Shown here: positions 26,974 to 34,797 of the stretch, piece by piece | How positions within the stretch are numbered: position 1 is the first letter of the stretch | Layout of the letters: each line of letters starts with the position of its first letter | Assembly (NCBI RefSeq): GCF_002282855.1 | Contig: NZ_NRIR01000006.1 | Coordinates: forward strand, 186,001-250,000 | Source: Paraferrimonas sedimenticola | Lineage (GTDB): Bacteria > Pseudomonadota > Gammaproteobacteria > Enterobacterales > Shewanellaceae | Length of the DNA: 64,000 nt | Direction of reading: 5' to 3' | Position numbers and translations under genes: made by a program | The notes under the pieces: model-generated | Databases searched by the model: none | The model's input: the letters and a program-made list of their open reading frames with translations, nothing else | Told to the model about the DNA's origin: nothing

Positions 26974-27061
26974 CTTTCCTTCTCAATCGGTTAGCTCGGC
27001 TCTTTGCCATTCCTAAGCGCGATCACTGACTAACAGATTTCAGTCGACTTAGGCTGGCCTT

Positions 27062-28504
27062 GTGTTTTACACTCGAATGAAACTGGTTAACAAGTTGTTA
27101 CAAATGGCGCTAATCTCCCTGATCAAACGGCAAGCCATGCCGCTGAAAATTGCGGCAGGGGTTGCGCTCATTGTATTTGCCATCAATAGCGCGCTGACCG
27201 AACTGGCGGCGCAGCGCAAGCAAGAAATGGTGGAGCAAGAAGTTCGCTATCGCCTAGCAAATGTGCGCGCGCGCCTCGAACAAGGTCTCAACGCTTCTAT
27301 CTTTTTAACTCAAGGCTTGGATGCCCACATTGCCAGTCATCACGAACTCGACTTGCGCGAGTTTAACGTGCTTGCCAAGGCTATCATGGACAGCGAACCC
27401 GAAATTCGCAACATCGGACTTGCGCCTAACAATGTGATTGAATACATCTACCCGCTCGAGGGTAACGAGGCGGCGCTAGGATTAGACTACATGCGCCGCG
27501 ACAGCCAGCGCGATGCAGTGTTGTCCGCCATCGCCAGTAATCAAATCATGGTGGCAGGCCCGATTAAGTTGATTCAAGGCGGAGAAGGTGTCATCGCCCA
27601 AAAGCCGGTGTTCTATGAGGCCAACGAACGCCGGCGCTACTGGGGTATTGTCTCTATTGTGATCGATACTGAATCCTTGTATCGACGCGCCCGTTTATCC
27701 CAAGCCGAACAACATTTGCAGTTGTCGATTCGAGGCGTCGACGGCAAAGGGCCCGACGGCAAAACCTTCTATGGCGATCCCAGCCTGTTTGAGCAAAACC
27801 CGCAAACCTTGCTGGTCACTCTACCCAATGGCAACTGGCAACTGGCAGGTGTTCCAGTCGCCGGCTGGGCCGCTGCAACCCAACTGCATTGGATGTTCAT
27901 TGCGGTCAATTTACTGATCACTTTGTCCATGGCGAGTATCAGTTTTGTGGCCGCCCATCACTATCAAGCTGCGAAGGCGATGGCCCGGCAAGACCCGCTC
28001 ACCGGCCTCCCCAATCGTTTGAGGTTTGATGAGAAACTGGCTGAGTCACTTGATTACTGTCGACGCTACAGTGTGCGCGGTGCTCTGATGGTTATCGACT
28101 TAGACAAGTTCAAACCCATCAACGACCGACATGGACACACGGTAGGTGATGTGGTGCTGCAAACCGTTGCAGAGCGATTGGTCAAAGAGTTGCGCCGCAG
28201 TGATACTGTCTGCCGTATCGGTGGCGATGAGTTCATTGTGATGTTGCCTCACATCACTAATGAGGACGGCTTAGAGGTGGTGTGTCAAAAATTGGTTGAG
28301 GCACTTACCCAGCCAATTGAAGTTAAGAAGAATCTTGTGGTGCAAATTGGCGCGAGTATTGGTGCCTGCTACTTCCCTCATACTCATATGCCGGAAAGAG
28401 ACATTTTGGCGCAAGCAGATGCTGCCATGTATCGCGCCAAACAAAGCGGTGGTAGTGCCTACTACATTTCAGCGCCGCCGAAAGCCAACCTCAAAGCGGT
28501 TTAA
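27062..28504 (+). CDS. Membrane CHASE-GGDEF diguanylate cyclase
   Basis: The protein should make cyclic di-GMP in response to a periplasmic signal. An N-terminal membrane helix (about 28-47) is followed by a CHASE-type periplasmic domain (about 60-270), a second helix (about 278-300) and a GGDEF domain. The active site RIGGDEF (GGDEF 387-391) is intact, and the RRSD inhibitory I-site lies five residues before GGDEF. The start is uncertain: GTG at 27062 or ATG at 27077, neither with a strong ribosome site. Its stop interlocks with the stop of the convergent acetyltransferase. The signal is unknown. Confidence 0.9.
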   Translation: MFYTRMKLVNKLLQMALISLIKRQAMPLKIAAGVALIVFAINSALTELAAQRKQEMVEQEVRYRLANVRARLEQGLNASIFLTQGLDAHIASHHELDLREFNVLAKAIMDSEPEIRNIGLAPNNVIEYIYPLEGNEAALGLDYMRRDSQRDAVLSAIASNQIMVAGPIKLIQGGEGVIAQKPVFYEANERRRYWGIVSIVIDTESLYRRARLSQAEQHLQLSIRGVDGKGPDGKTFYGDPSLFEQNPQTLLVTLPNGNWQLAGVPVAGWAAATQLHWMFIAVNLLITLSMASISFVAAHHYQAAKAMARQDPLTGLPNRLRFDEKLAESLDYCRRYSVRGALMVIDLDKFKPINDRHGHTVGDVVLQTVAERLVKELRRSDTVCRIGGDEFIVMLPHITNEDGLEVVCQKLVEALTQPIEVKKNLVVQIGASIGACYFPHTHMPERDILAQADAAMYRAKQSGGSAYYISAPPKANLKAV

Positions 28505-28995
28505 TCCCGCGAAAAATCCTTGTACATCCAAACATCACAGCGATTGTGAAGGCTAGCCATCGGGCCTTTCAGTCGCTCAAATCCCAACCGGTGATACAAA
28601 GCGATAGCTGCGGTCATGTTATTGAGCGTATCCAGATAACAGCCCTGATAGCCCTGCGCTTTGGCAAAATCTAACGCGCATTCGGTGAGCTTACGCCCTA
28701 TTCCCTGGCCGCGACTTTCAGGTAGCAAAAACACTTTGCGCAGCTCGGCAACCTGTGGACGCTCAGCCAAGGCACCAATGCCACCGCCACCGACGAGCTC
28801 ACCGTCTACTAAAGCGACCCAATATTGGCTTTTTTGCTCGGGGTGATAGTGCTGACTAAGGGCATCGACTTCGGCATCACCTGGGCCAAAACCCTCACCA
28901 ACGGCGCCAAACTCGTGCCCGACTTGGCGAATAATAGCGGCCATTAACGGGTCGTAATCGCGCTCAATGGGAATAATTTGAAGCTGTGCTGACAA
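28501..28995 (-). CDS. GNAT family N-acetyltransferase
   Basis: The 164-residue protein has the GNAT acetyl-CoA-binding motif LPESRGQGIGRKLTECAL (motif A), preceded by VALVDGELVGGGGIGAL, and a final beta-strand LYHRLGFERL. The substrate cannot be told. The start is TTG (28995) with AAGGA 9 bases upstream. It is the last gene of a minus-strand run lipoprotein-VanZ-small membrane protein-GNAT (5-base gap to the previous gene). Confidence 0.88.
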   Translation of the reverse strand: MSAQLQIIPIERDYDPLMAAIIRQVGHEFGAVGEGFGPGDAEVDALSQHYHPEQKSQYWVALVDGELVGGGGIGALAERPQVAELRKVFLLPESRGQGIGRKLTECALDFAKAQGYQGCYLDTLNNMTAAIALYHRLGFERLKGPMASLHNRCDVWMYKDFSRD

Positions 28996-29000
28996 GCGAG

Positions 29001-29156
29001 TTAATCCTTAGGTCTCTCTGTCTTACAGCATTGGTACCAGAAACTCAGTTCAAACAACAGCCCCAGCGCTAGCGCTAAGTGCCCCGCGCCATTCATACCA
29101 AGGGCATAAAACACCACCGCCAGAATAATAAAGGTCAGAGCTTTTAAGGTTCGCAT
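29001..29156 (-). CDS. Small two-helix membrane protein (51 aa)
   Basis: From the ATG at 29156, with a perfect AAGGAG six bases upstream, the product is MRTLKALTFIILAVVFYALG and on to a second hydrophobic helix ending in CCKTERPKD. A longer frame of 61 residues is open but has no ribosome site. It overlaps the VanZ-like gene by 13 bases and is followed closely by the acetyltransferase. I do not recognise the family; the coupling and ribosome site support a real gene. Confidence 0.7.
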   Translation of the reverse strand: MRTLKALTFIILAVVFYALGMNGAGHLALALGLLFELSFWYQCCKTERPKD

Positions 29157-29557
29157 GAGATTCTCCTTAATCGGGTTAGTTGCCATACAAAACAGAGTAT
29201 TGTCGCACTAGCAATGCCTGCTAGGTTGGCCAGAAAGTCGTTCACATCCAAAGTGCGATTAACCGACAAGCCTTGGCTTAGCTCATCAATACTGGCCAGC
29301 GCAATGCACCCCAGACTCGCCCAATACAGCCAAGGCCAAGCTCGTCGAACGGTAGCGTAGTTGCTGGCCAAAATCGCCAGCATGGTCAAGCCAGCATAGA
29401 CGCAAAAATGACCTAACTTGTCGCCATAAGGCACGCTAGACACCCAGCGAAATAACCAGTTGTTATTACCTGAGAACGCAAGCCAAGCCACTAGGGTCAG
29501 TGCCAGCGCAGCAGCGAGCAAAGCAAGACGGCTTAGGGACAGCGGATTAATTCGCAT
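29144..29557 (-). CDS. VanZ-family membrane protein
   Basis: This 137-residue protein has four hydrophobic helices and the VanZ-like core DKLGHFCVYAGL and IDELSQGLSVNRTLDVNDFL. The name comes from teicoplanin resistance, but most Gram-negative members have no known function. Its ATG overlaps the stop of the upstream lipoprotein gene by one base (TAATG), so translation is coupled. Confidence 0.82.
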   Translation of the reverse strand: MRINPLSLSRLALLAAALALTLVAWLAFSGNNNWLFRWVSSVPYGDKLGHFCVYAGLTMLAILASNYATVRRAWPWLYWASLGCIALASIDELSQGLSVNRTLDVNDFLANLAGIASATILCFVWQLTRLRRISCEP

Positions 29558-29805
29558 TAGTGGCTCCGGTCACATCGACAACCCACGTCTCGAAAAAGTG
29601 CCGGCCACTCTTGATAGTGCTCTACTCGGCATTGAGCTTTGAGGTGGCCACAGGCGTTGACGCCAAACCGCACCACTTCATTGGGTGCGCCATCATGACG
29701 AATTTCTGTGGGTGTCAGCACGTGGCCGGCGGTATCTATCACATCGGCGGTTTGACATGCTGACAGTATGCATAGGGAAAGTAGGACAATGAGTGTTGTC
29801 TTCAT
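29557..29805 (-). CDS. Small cysteine-rich lipoprotein (82 aa)
   Basis: MKTTLIVLLSLCILSAC is a lipoprotein signal with lipobox LSAC; the mature protein would be about 66 residues. Five further cysteines (ACGH, QCRV, VGCRC) suggest disulfides or metal binding. A very strong AGGAGGTG ribosome site precedes the ATG. It is first of the lipoprotein-VanZ-small protein-GNAT group and sits 95 bases after bufC. No family is recognised. Confidence 0.75.
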   Translation of the reverse strand: MKTTLIVLLSLCILSACQTADVIDTAGHVLTPTEIRHDGAPNEVVRFGVNACGHLKAQCRVEHYQEWPALFRDVGCRCDRSH

Positions 29806-29900
29806 GCGTACACCTCCTGTGTCACGCGTCTTGTTGAGACTTGTTTATTAGTTTAGTCCGAAACAAGGCCGATAAGCTCTCGATTTTGCACAATTATTGT

Positions 29901-30614
29901 TCAACGTGGATCGGCGACGGTAAATAACCAGCCTCTTTGCCAGCAGTCGCTCAAAGGTCTGATGTCGACTTCGGCTTCGATTAAACTCCCAAGGCTACTC
30001 GCATCTTCTAGGCGACTTAACAAGGCGTAGTCTGAAGCCTCAATGGCGTGCAGCTGAGGTTGATAGTCGTTGCGAACCCAAGCGTAATACGCGCTCGAGT
30101 TGAGCGACTTAGGTAACCAGTCTGCCCATGCGGTGGCTATTTGACTCAGCTCGCCAATTTGCACATTGGCTTGACGCTGAAAACACAAGTCCATGCTCTG
30201 TTGGGGCGACAAGCCCGAGAGGTCGGTGATGGCGTTCGGCTTATCGACAGGCGCACTGTGACACGCTTGATAGCCCCACTCGAGTCGAGCTAATTGGGCA
30301 AGGTATTCGCAAGCCAGTCCTGCGTAGATTTGATGCTCATTGTCCAGCCAAGGGATGAGTCCGTGAGCGTAATCATCCAGACTCGCCTGAGTCAGTGGGT
30401 GCTGGCGCTGGTAGTCATCGGCCAAGGCGCTAAAGCCGGAATGACCAAGACGCTGCATCAAATGCGGGTAGCAATTGCGCAATGCTCCGCGCAATCCCAG
30501 CCGCGTATTATTGCGATAAATAGCGGCTCTCTTATGCTCGGTTTGCAGTGCTTTTGGGGCCGTTGAGACGGCTACCAGTTTGGATTGCCAGTCTTTTAGA
30601 CCGCTTGAAGGCAC
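29901..30614 (-). CDS. DUF2063 protein, BufC/HvfC-type partner of MNIO enzyme
   Basis: The 237-residue protein has the DUF2063 N-terminal domain (KRAAIYRNNTRLGLRGAL, CYPHLMQRLG, DYAHGLIPWL). In characterised loci this protein acts with the DUF692 enzyme to recognise and modify the precursor peptide. The start is GTG (30614) with GGAGG about 9 bases upstream, inside the bufB end (19-base overlap). Third gene of bufA-bufB-bufC. Confidence 0.88.
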   Translation of the reverse strand: MPSSGLKDWQSKLVAVSTAPKALQTEHKRAAIYRNNTRLGLRGALRNCYPHLMQRLGHSGFSALADDYQRQHPLTQASLDDYAHGLIPWLDNEHQIYAGLACEYLAQLARLEWGYQACHSAPVDKPNAITDLSGLSPQQSMDLCFQRQANVQIGELSQIATAWADWLPKSLNSSAYYAWVRNDYQPQLHAIEASDYALLSRLEDASSLGSLIEAEVDIRPLSDCWQRGWLFTVADPR

Positions 30615-31453
30615 GGTTCAGCCCTCCTCGCCAGTGTGTCTATGATGGCTTGCGCTTTGTTGCGCTCCTCGAGCAGTTGAGACAGCTCAGGCAACTGGTG
30701 ATCCCACTCGATCAGAGTCGGAATTGGGCCTGCTCCTTGCTGTACTTGCTCAAACAAACGCCAAACCGCCGCACAAATAGGATGGTTGTGGGCATCCAGC
30801 AAGTAATCGCCCTTGTCTTCAAACCCTGCTAAGTGCAGGTATGCCACCTGCTCAATGGGGTAGCCACTAATGTACTTTGCTAAGTCTTCGCCAAAATTAA
30901 CACTGTTGACATAGGCGTTGTTGAGGTCTAGTAGCAATTTGCATCCGCTGCGCTGGCAAAGTTGGCCTAAGAACTCGGCTTCACTCATCTGGTTATCCGG
31001 GCAGCGAATATAAGCTGAGACGTTTTCGATAACTAATGGCTGCTTGATGACCTCTTGTACCTGCTGGACTCGCTGGCATACGTACGCCAAGCTCTCGTCT
31101 GTGTATGGCAGTGGTAACAAATCCGGTACAAATCGCCCATCGGCGTCGGAAAAGCTTAAGTGCTCCGAGTACATCAGGCTGCCCGTGTCTCGTTGTAAAT
31201 CACGGATTTGATTTAGATAGTCGATATTTATTGGCGCTTGGCCACCGAGAGACAAACCCACGCTATGGATCACGCTGGGAAAACGTTCGCACAGTGCTAA
31301 TAGGCCGTCTCGGTTGTACCCTCCTTTGGCCAACCAATTATCGGCAAGCACCTCCAACCAACCCACCTGTTCAGCGAGTTGGTTGTTGGTAAGCAATTCC
31401 TTTAGATGAGGGGCGCGCAGCCCAATACCTGCGCCCTCAAGAAAGTTAGGCAT
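30596..31453 (-). CDS. DUF692 multinuclear non-heme iron oxidase (BufB type)
   Basis: MNIO enzymes use two or three iron ions to rewrite cysteine side chains in RiPP precursors. The 285-residue TIM-barrel protein begins MPNFLEGAGIGLRAPHL and keeps the typical ligand-bearing segments YSEHLSF, VIENVSAYI, LLDLNNAYVNSVNFG, YLHLAGFE, DAHNHPI and LIEWDHQLPE. It overlaps bufA by 8 bases and bufC by 19. Modification of the BufA cysteines is inferred from homologous loci. Confidence 0.92.
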   Translation of the reverse strand: MPNFLEGAGIGLRAPHLKELLTNNQLAEQVGWLEVLADNWLAKGGYNRDGLLALCERFPSVIHSVGLSLGGQAPINIDYLNQIRDLQRDTGSLMYSEHLSFSDADGRFVPDLLPLPYTDESLAYVCQRVQQVQEVIKQPLVIENVSAYIRCPDNQMSEAEFLGQLCQRSGCKLLLDLNNAYVNSVNFGEDLAKYISGYPIEQVAYLHLAGFEDKGDYLLDAHNHPICAAVWRLFEQVQQGAGPIPTLIEWDHQLPELSQLLEERNKAQAIIDTLARRAEPCLQAV

Positions 31454-31742
31454 CTTTGGCTTTCTTGGCCGGTTTCACTTTTTTCACTTCACCGCCGGCT
31501 ATCTTTTCGCAAGTGCCTTTGGGGACATAGACCCATTCGGTGGCCATATTGTCTTCTTTTGCTTGTCCTGCACAGCCGTGACTGCCATCAAGGGCACCAC
31601 AATCGTTCATGCCCTTTTTGGCAATACCGGCACATTTTTCCCAGTGGGTGGGTTGGTCGGGCACGGCGTTGGCCGACAGGCTCACACCGGCACTAATTAA
31701 GCCGGCCATAGTGGTGGCTAGAATCGCATTATTGGTTTTCAT
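31446..31742 (-). CDS. Bufferin-type precursor (BufA1-like, DUF2282)
   Basis: This 98-residue protein has a Sec signal peptide (cleavage after SANA, about residue 26), then four cysteines (C37, C48, C57, C78) in the DUF2282 pattern EKCAGIAKKGMNDCGALDG, HGCAGQAK and VPKGTCEKIAG. A lysine-rich tail follows. Bufferins are periplasmic copper-binding RiPPs whose cysteines are converted to thiooxazoles by the DUF692 enzyme. GAGGA precedes the ATG by 8 bases. It leads the operon with bufB and bufC. Confidence 0.9.
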   Translation of the reverse strand: MKTNNAILATTMAGLISAGVSLSANAVPDQPTHWEKCAGIAKKGMNDCGALDGSHGCAGQAKEDNMATEWVYVPKGTCEKIAGGEVKKVKPAKKAKDA

Positions 31743-31765
31743 CGCTCTGTCCTCTGTTAGGTGAC

Positions 31766-31801
31766 CTTATATAAGAACCTAAAGGGGGAACTTGTCTTAC
31801 A
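31766..31801 (-). promoter_or_regulatory. Candidate promoter of the buf operon
   Basis: On the minus strand TGTAAGACAAG (31791-31801) is followed about 16-18 bases later by TTCTTATATAAGG, which contains the 10-base palindrome CTTATATAAG (31766-31775). The start site would fall about 18 bases before the bufA ATG. The TGTAA element is like an ECF-type -35, but no ECF sigma gene is in the window, so the class is unresolved. Confidence 0.4.
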
Positions 31802-31975
31802 GTTTTTTTGAAGAGGTTATCGTCATTTGAGGTGAAATAGGCTGATTACCCCTGGTTATACAGCATTTAATTTTGAAAAATAGACTTCTTGTTTTAAATA
31901 GAAACTAGCGCTAAGCCAGCCTTGTAAGCGGGGGATATTTTGAACCTAAAGAAAGGATGAGCGCTGCAATTTACC

Positions 31976-32010
31976 GGGTGAACAATGCTCCTTGGTAACA
32001 TGGTCCACCC
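31976..32010 (-). other. 12-pair hairpin downstream of the esterase gene
   Basis: On the minus strand GGGTGGACCATG pairs with CATTGTTCACCC (11 of 12, using a G-U pair) around an 11-base loop. The plus strand folds less well, so an RNA from the minus strand is indicated. There is no T-tract, so it is not a plain intrinsic terminator. It would be in the esterase 3' untranslated region. Confidence 0.5.
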
Positions 32011-32032
32011 AATCGAAAACTCGACTTGTTAA

Positions 32033-32938
32033 TTATTTGCCAAACAGGAAAGTTAACGGTATTTCCAGTCGAGCACTCCAGGCATCTTCCGTGTGCTCAG
32101 CGCCACCAAAGGTTTGGGTTTGCCAGTCAACGCCTTGTCGATAGCCTTTATCCGCCATGACTAAGTCCATTTTCGCTTGCAGCGGCGGGTAGTATTTATC
32201 CAAGGTGGCAGTACCTAAATCAAAGTAAATTTTGTGCTGACCCGGCGCTGGTAGGTTGTCTTTAAAAAATGCCCGTAAGGCGGTAGGTACCTCTCCGTCG
32301 GGCTTTGGCGGAATTTGGCCTGGCCAATGGGTCGACAAACAAGCCGCCGAGCCAAAAGTGTCGGGGTAGCGACTAAGAGCATACAAACTGATAAGCCCGC
32401 CCATGCTCGAGCCCATTAATGCGGTATTGGCAGGACCAGTTTTTACCCTGTAATTGGCATCGATGAAGGGCTTTAACTCTTGAACCAAGAACTTAAGTAA
32501 CCGATCGGCGTGTAGGCCTTGTTCGAAGCCTTGGTGTGCAAGCATTTGTTGGCGTTGCTCTGCGGTTAAGTAATCGGCAGCGCCTTGAGGAAAGTACTCA
32601 CCACGACGGCGTTGACTGTGGTTGTCGATAGCTACCACGATAAACGGCTTGAGCGCCCCCTGTTGTTGCAATCGTCCTGCCGTATCGTCCACTTCCCATG
32701 CCTGTTTGTTCCAAGTGGTGTTCTTATCAAACAAGGCTTGACCATCAAACATGTATAACACTTGATAGTCTTTGTCCGCAGGATAGCCCTCGGGTAACCA
32801 AACCCGAACCGTACGCTGGTCAATGAACTTGGAAGGAAAATCCGCATAAGTGTCTAATTTACCGAGGCTTACTTCGACCGCCTGGCTTGCAACACTAAAA
32901 AAGAAAACGAAAAAAGGAATTATTATTCTGGTTATCAA
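32033..32938 (-). CDS. Secreted alpha/beta-hydrolase (putative esterase, PF00756 type)
   Basis: With the TTG start at 32938 (GGAG seven bases upstream) the protein is 301 residues, beginning with a compact signal peptide MITRIIIPFFVFFFSVASQA. An upstream GTG at 32974 would add 12 residues but has no ribosome site. The nucleophile elbow MGSSMGG and the C-terminal GGAEHTEDAW histidine fit the esterase-D/Fes-like family. The substrate is unknown; relatives hydrolyse siderophore or acyl esters. Nothing nearby points to siderophores. Confidence 0.85.
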   Translation of the reverse strand: MITRIIIPFFVFFFSVASQAVEVSLGKLDTYADFPSKFIDQRTVRVWLPEGYPADKDYQVLYMFDGQALFDKNTTWNKQAWEVDDTAGRLQQQGALKPFIVVAIDNHSQRRRGEYFPQGAADYLTAEQRQQMLAHQGFEQGLHADRLLKFLVQELKPFIDANYRVKTGPANTALMGSSMGGLISLYALSRYPDTFGSAACLSTHWPGQIPPKPDGEVPTALRAFFKDNLPAPGQHKIYFDLGTATLDKYYPPLQAKMDLVMADKGYRQGVDWQTQTFGGAEHTEDAWSARLEIPLTFLFGK

Positions 32939-33020
32939 AATCCTACTCCGAACACTAGAGTCAATACAATTCACCTTAACTCAGTGTGTGTGCTCGGAGC
33001 AATCCAACCAGTTGTTAGCG

Positions 33021-33806
33021 CTATTTAAACTGAGGTTGGCGCTTTTGCATGAAGGCGTTCATGCCTTCTTGGCCATCTTGAGATGCCACGCTAAGACCGA
33101 TATCACGGGCTTCGATGGCCAACTGTTGTTGAAGACTATTGTTGTCGGTTGCACGCAGCAAGCCTTTCGCGCGTGCTTGCCCGGTTTTGCTGTAAGACAG
33201 TAGTTTGTGGGTGAGTAAGGTGACCTCGCCTTCAAAATCTTGGTCGTCCACCACTTGATTGATCAGACCCCAGTCGTGAGCCTCATCAGCACTCAGTAAA
33301 CGGCTGGTATAGATAAGCTCCTGCGCTTTGCGCATGCCAACCAATCGCGGCAGGTAATAGCTGGCACCACCGTCCGGTGAGAAACCAATATTAGAATAAG
33401 CCATAGTGAACTTGGCGGCGCGAGTGGCAATCACCATGTCGGCCGCCACTGCCAGACTAAACCCAGCGCCGGAGGCAACGCCATTGACCGCGCACAATAC
33501 CAAGGCATCCATTTCCGCCAAGTTGACCATAGTGAGATTGAGCAAAGCCACCTGAGCTTCTACCGCTGGAGCAATATCCCCGTCAATGCTCAACAGATAA
33601 TTGATGTCGCCCCCTGCGCAGAAAAAACGCCCACTGGCGCTTATTACCACCAGCTTAATTTGCTCTTGTTGACGCAGCCATGTCGTCGCATCTGCCAACT
33701 CCTGCAGCATTTGACCACTCATGCCATTGGCGGCATCCGGGCGATTTAGGTGCAGTTTTGCCAGCGAGCCTTCACACTCAAGCAGTATGGTTTGAAACTG
33801 GGTCAT
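33021..33806 (-). CDS. Enoyl-CoA hydratase/isomerase family protein
   Basis: This 261-residue crotonase-fold protein has the oxyanion-hole segments ASGRFFCAGGDINYL and VNGVASGAGFSLAVAADMVI, and the SNIGFSPDGGASYYLPRLVG loop. An Asp stands near the place of the second catalytic Glu, which resembles PaaG/2-enoyl-CoA isomerase-type members more than FadB-type hydratases. AAGGAA precedes the ATG. It stands alone, 118 bases from sucD and 46 bases before the esterase frame; the pathway is not evident. Confidence 0.85.
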   Translation of the reverse strand: MTQFQTILLECEGSLAKLHLNRPDAANGMSGQMLQELADATTWLRQQEQIKLVVISASGRFFCAGGDINYLLSIDGDIAPAVEAQVALLNLTMVNLAEMDALVLCAVNGVASGAGFSLAVAADMVIATRAAKFTMAYSNIGFSPDGGASYYLPRLVGMRKAQELIYTSRLLSADEAHDWGLINQVVDDQDFEGEVTLLTHKLLSYSKTGQARAKGLLRATDNNSLQQQLAIEARDIGLSVASQDGQEGMNAFMQKRQPQFK

Positions 33807-33882
33807 GGGGTTTCCTTAATCTGAGCCTTCTTACCCTTATCTGTTTAGCTTACCTCGATTAGCTCTGCTTTTTAAGTCACAA

Positions 33883-33906
33883 AAAAAGCGCCCTAAGGCG
33901 CTTTTT
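33883..33906 (-). terminator. Terminator of the sdh-suc operon
   Basis: AAAAAGCGCC-CTAA-GGCGCTTTTT, continued by T on the minus strand, lies 18 bases beyond the sucD stop. Confidence 0.9.
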
Positions 33907-33924
33907 AGCGAGTGAAACCAGCGA

Positions 33925-34797
33925 TTACCAGCCAGTTTTCTCGCGTAGTGCTTTACCGATATCGGCTAGGCTGCGAACGGTAGTTACACCCGCATCTTCA
34001 AGGGCGGCAAACTTCTCATCAGCAGTACCTTTACCACCAGCGATAATTGCACCGGCGTGGCCCATGCGCTTACCTGGAGGCGCGGTAACACCCGCGATGT
34101 AAGAAACCACAGGCTTGGTTACGTTAGCTTTGATGTAAGCCGCGGCTTCTTCTTCTGCAGTACCACCAATTTCACCGATCATTACGATGGCTTCGGTTTG
34201 AGGGTCTTTCTCAAACATTTCCAACACGTCGATGAAGTTCGTGCCAGGGATTGGGTCGCCACCAATACCAACACATGTCGACTGGCCAAAGCCTTCGTCA
34301 GTGGTTTGCTTAACCGCTTCGTAAGTCAAAGTACCAGAGCGAGATACAATACCCACTTTACCTGGACGGTGAATGTGACCAGGCATAATACCGATCTTAG
34401 ACTCGCCCGGGGTGATAATACCTGGGCAGTTTGGACCAATCATGCGTACGCCGGCTTGGTCTAGCTTGATCTTAACTTCGATCATATCCAAGGTAGGAAT
34501 ACCTTCGGTAATACAAACGATAAGCTCGATGCCTGCGTTAATGGCTTCCAAGATAGCGTCTTTACAGAAAGGCGCTGGAACATAGATAACAGAGGCAGTG
34601 GCACCAGTTTGCTCTACCGCTTCGGCTACTGTGTTAAATACTGGCAAACCTAGGTGAGTCTGACCGCCCTTACCTGGGCTTACACCACCAACCATTTGCG
34701 TACCGTACTCGATAGCTTGCTCAGAGTGGAAAGTCCCTTGACCGCCGGTGAAACCTTGGCAGATTACCTTGGTGTTTTTATCCAATAAAACTGACAT
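33925..34797 (-). CDS. sucD: Succinyl-CoA synthetase alpha subunit
   Basis: The alpha subunit carries the phosphohistidine and CoA site for conversion of succinyl-CoA to succinate with ATP/GTP formation. The 290-residue protein begins [20 protein letters not shown], has the CoA-binding GGVSPGKGG and the active histidine in [14 protein letters not shown]. Its ATG overlaps the sucC stop (TAATG). Last gene of sdhCDAB-sucABCD. Confidence 0.98.
   Translation of the reverse strand: MSVLLDKNTKVICQGFTGGQGTFHSEQAIEYGTQMVGGVSPGKGGQTHLGLPVFNTVAEAVEQTGATASVIYVPAPFCKDAILEAINAGIELIVCITEGIPTLDMIEVKIKLDQAGVRMIGPNCPGIITPGESKIGIMPGHIHRPGKVGIVSRSGTLTYEAVKQTTDEGFGQSTCVGIGGDPIPGTNFIDVLEMFEKDPQTEAIVMIGEIGGTAEEEAAAYIKANVTKPVVSYIAGVTAPPGKRMGHAGAIIAGGKGTADEKFAALEDAGVTTVRSLADIGKALREKTGW

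Larger units (their letters stand above)
31743..32032. other. Intergenic region bufA-esterase
   Basis: These 290 bases are AT-rich. They contain the buf promoter region near 31766-31801 and a 12-pair hairpin at 31976-32010. No reading frame with coding character was found. Confidence 0.5.

Noticed and set aside
29144-29557. VanZ-like gene as glycopeptide resistance
   Set aside because: No other van genes are present, the host is Gram-negative, and the family is common and mostly uncharacterised.
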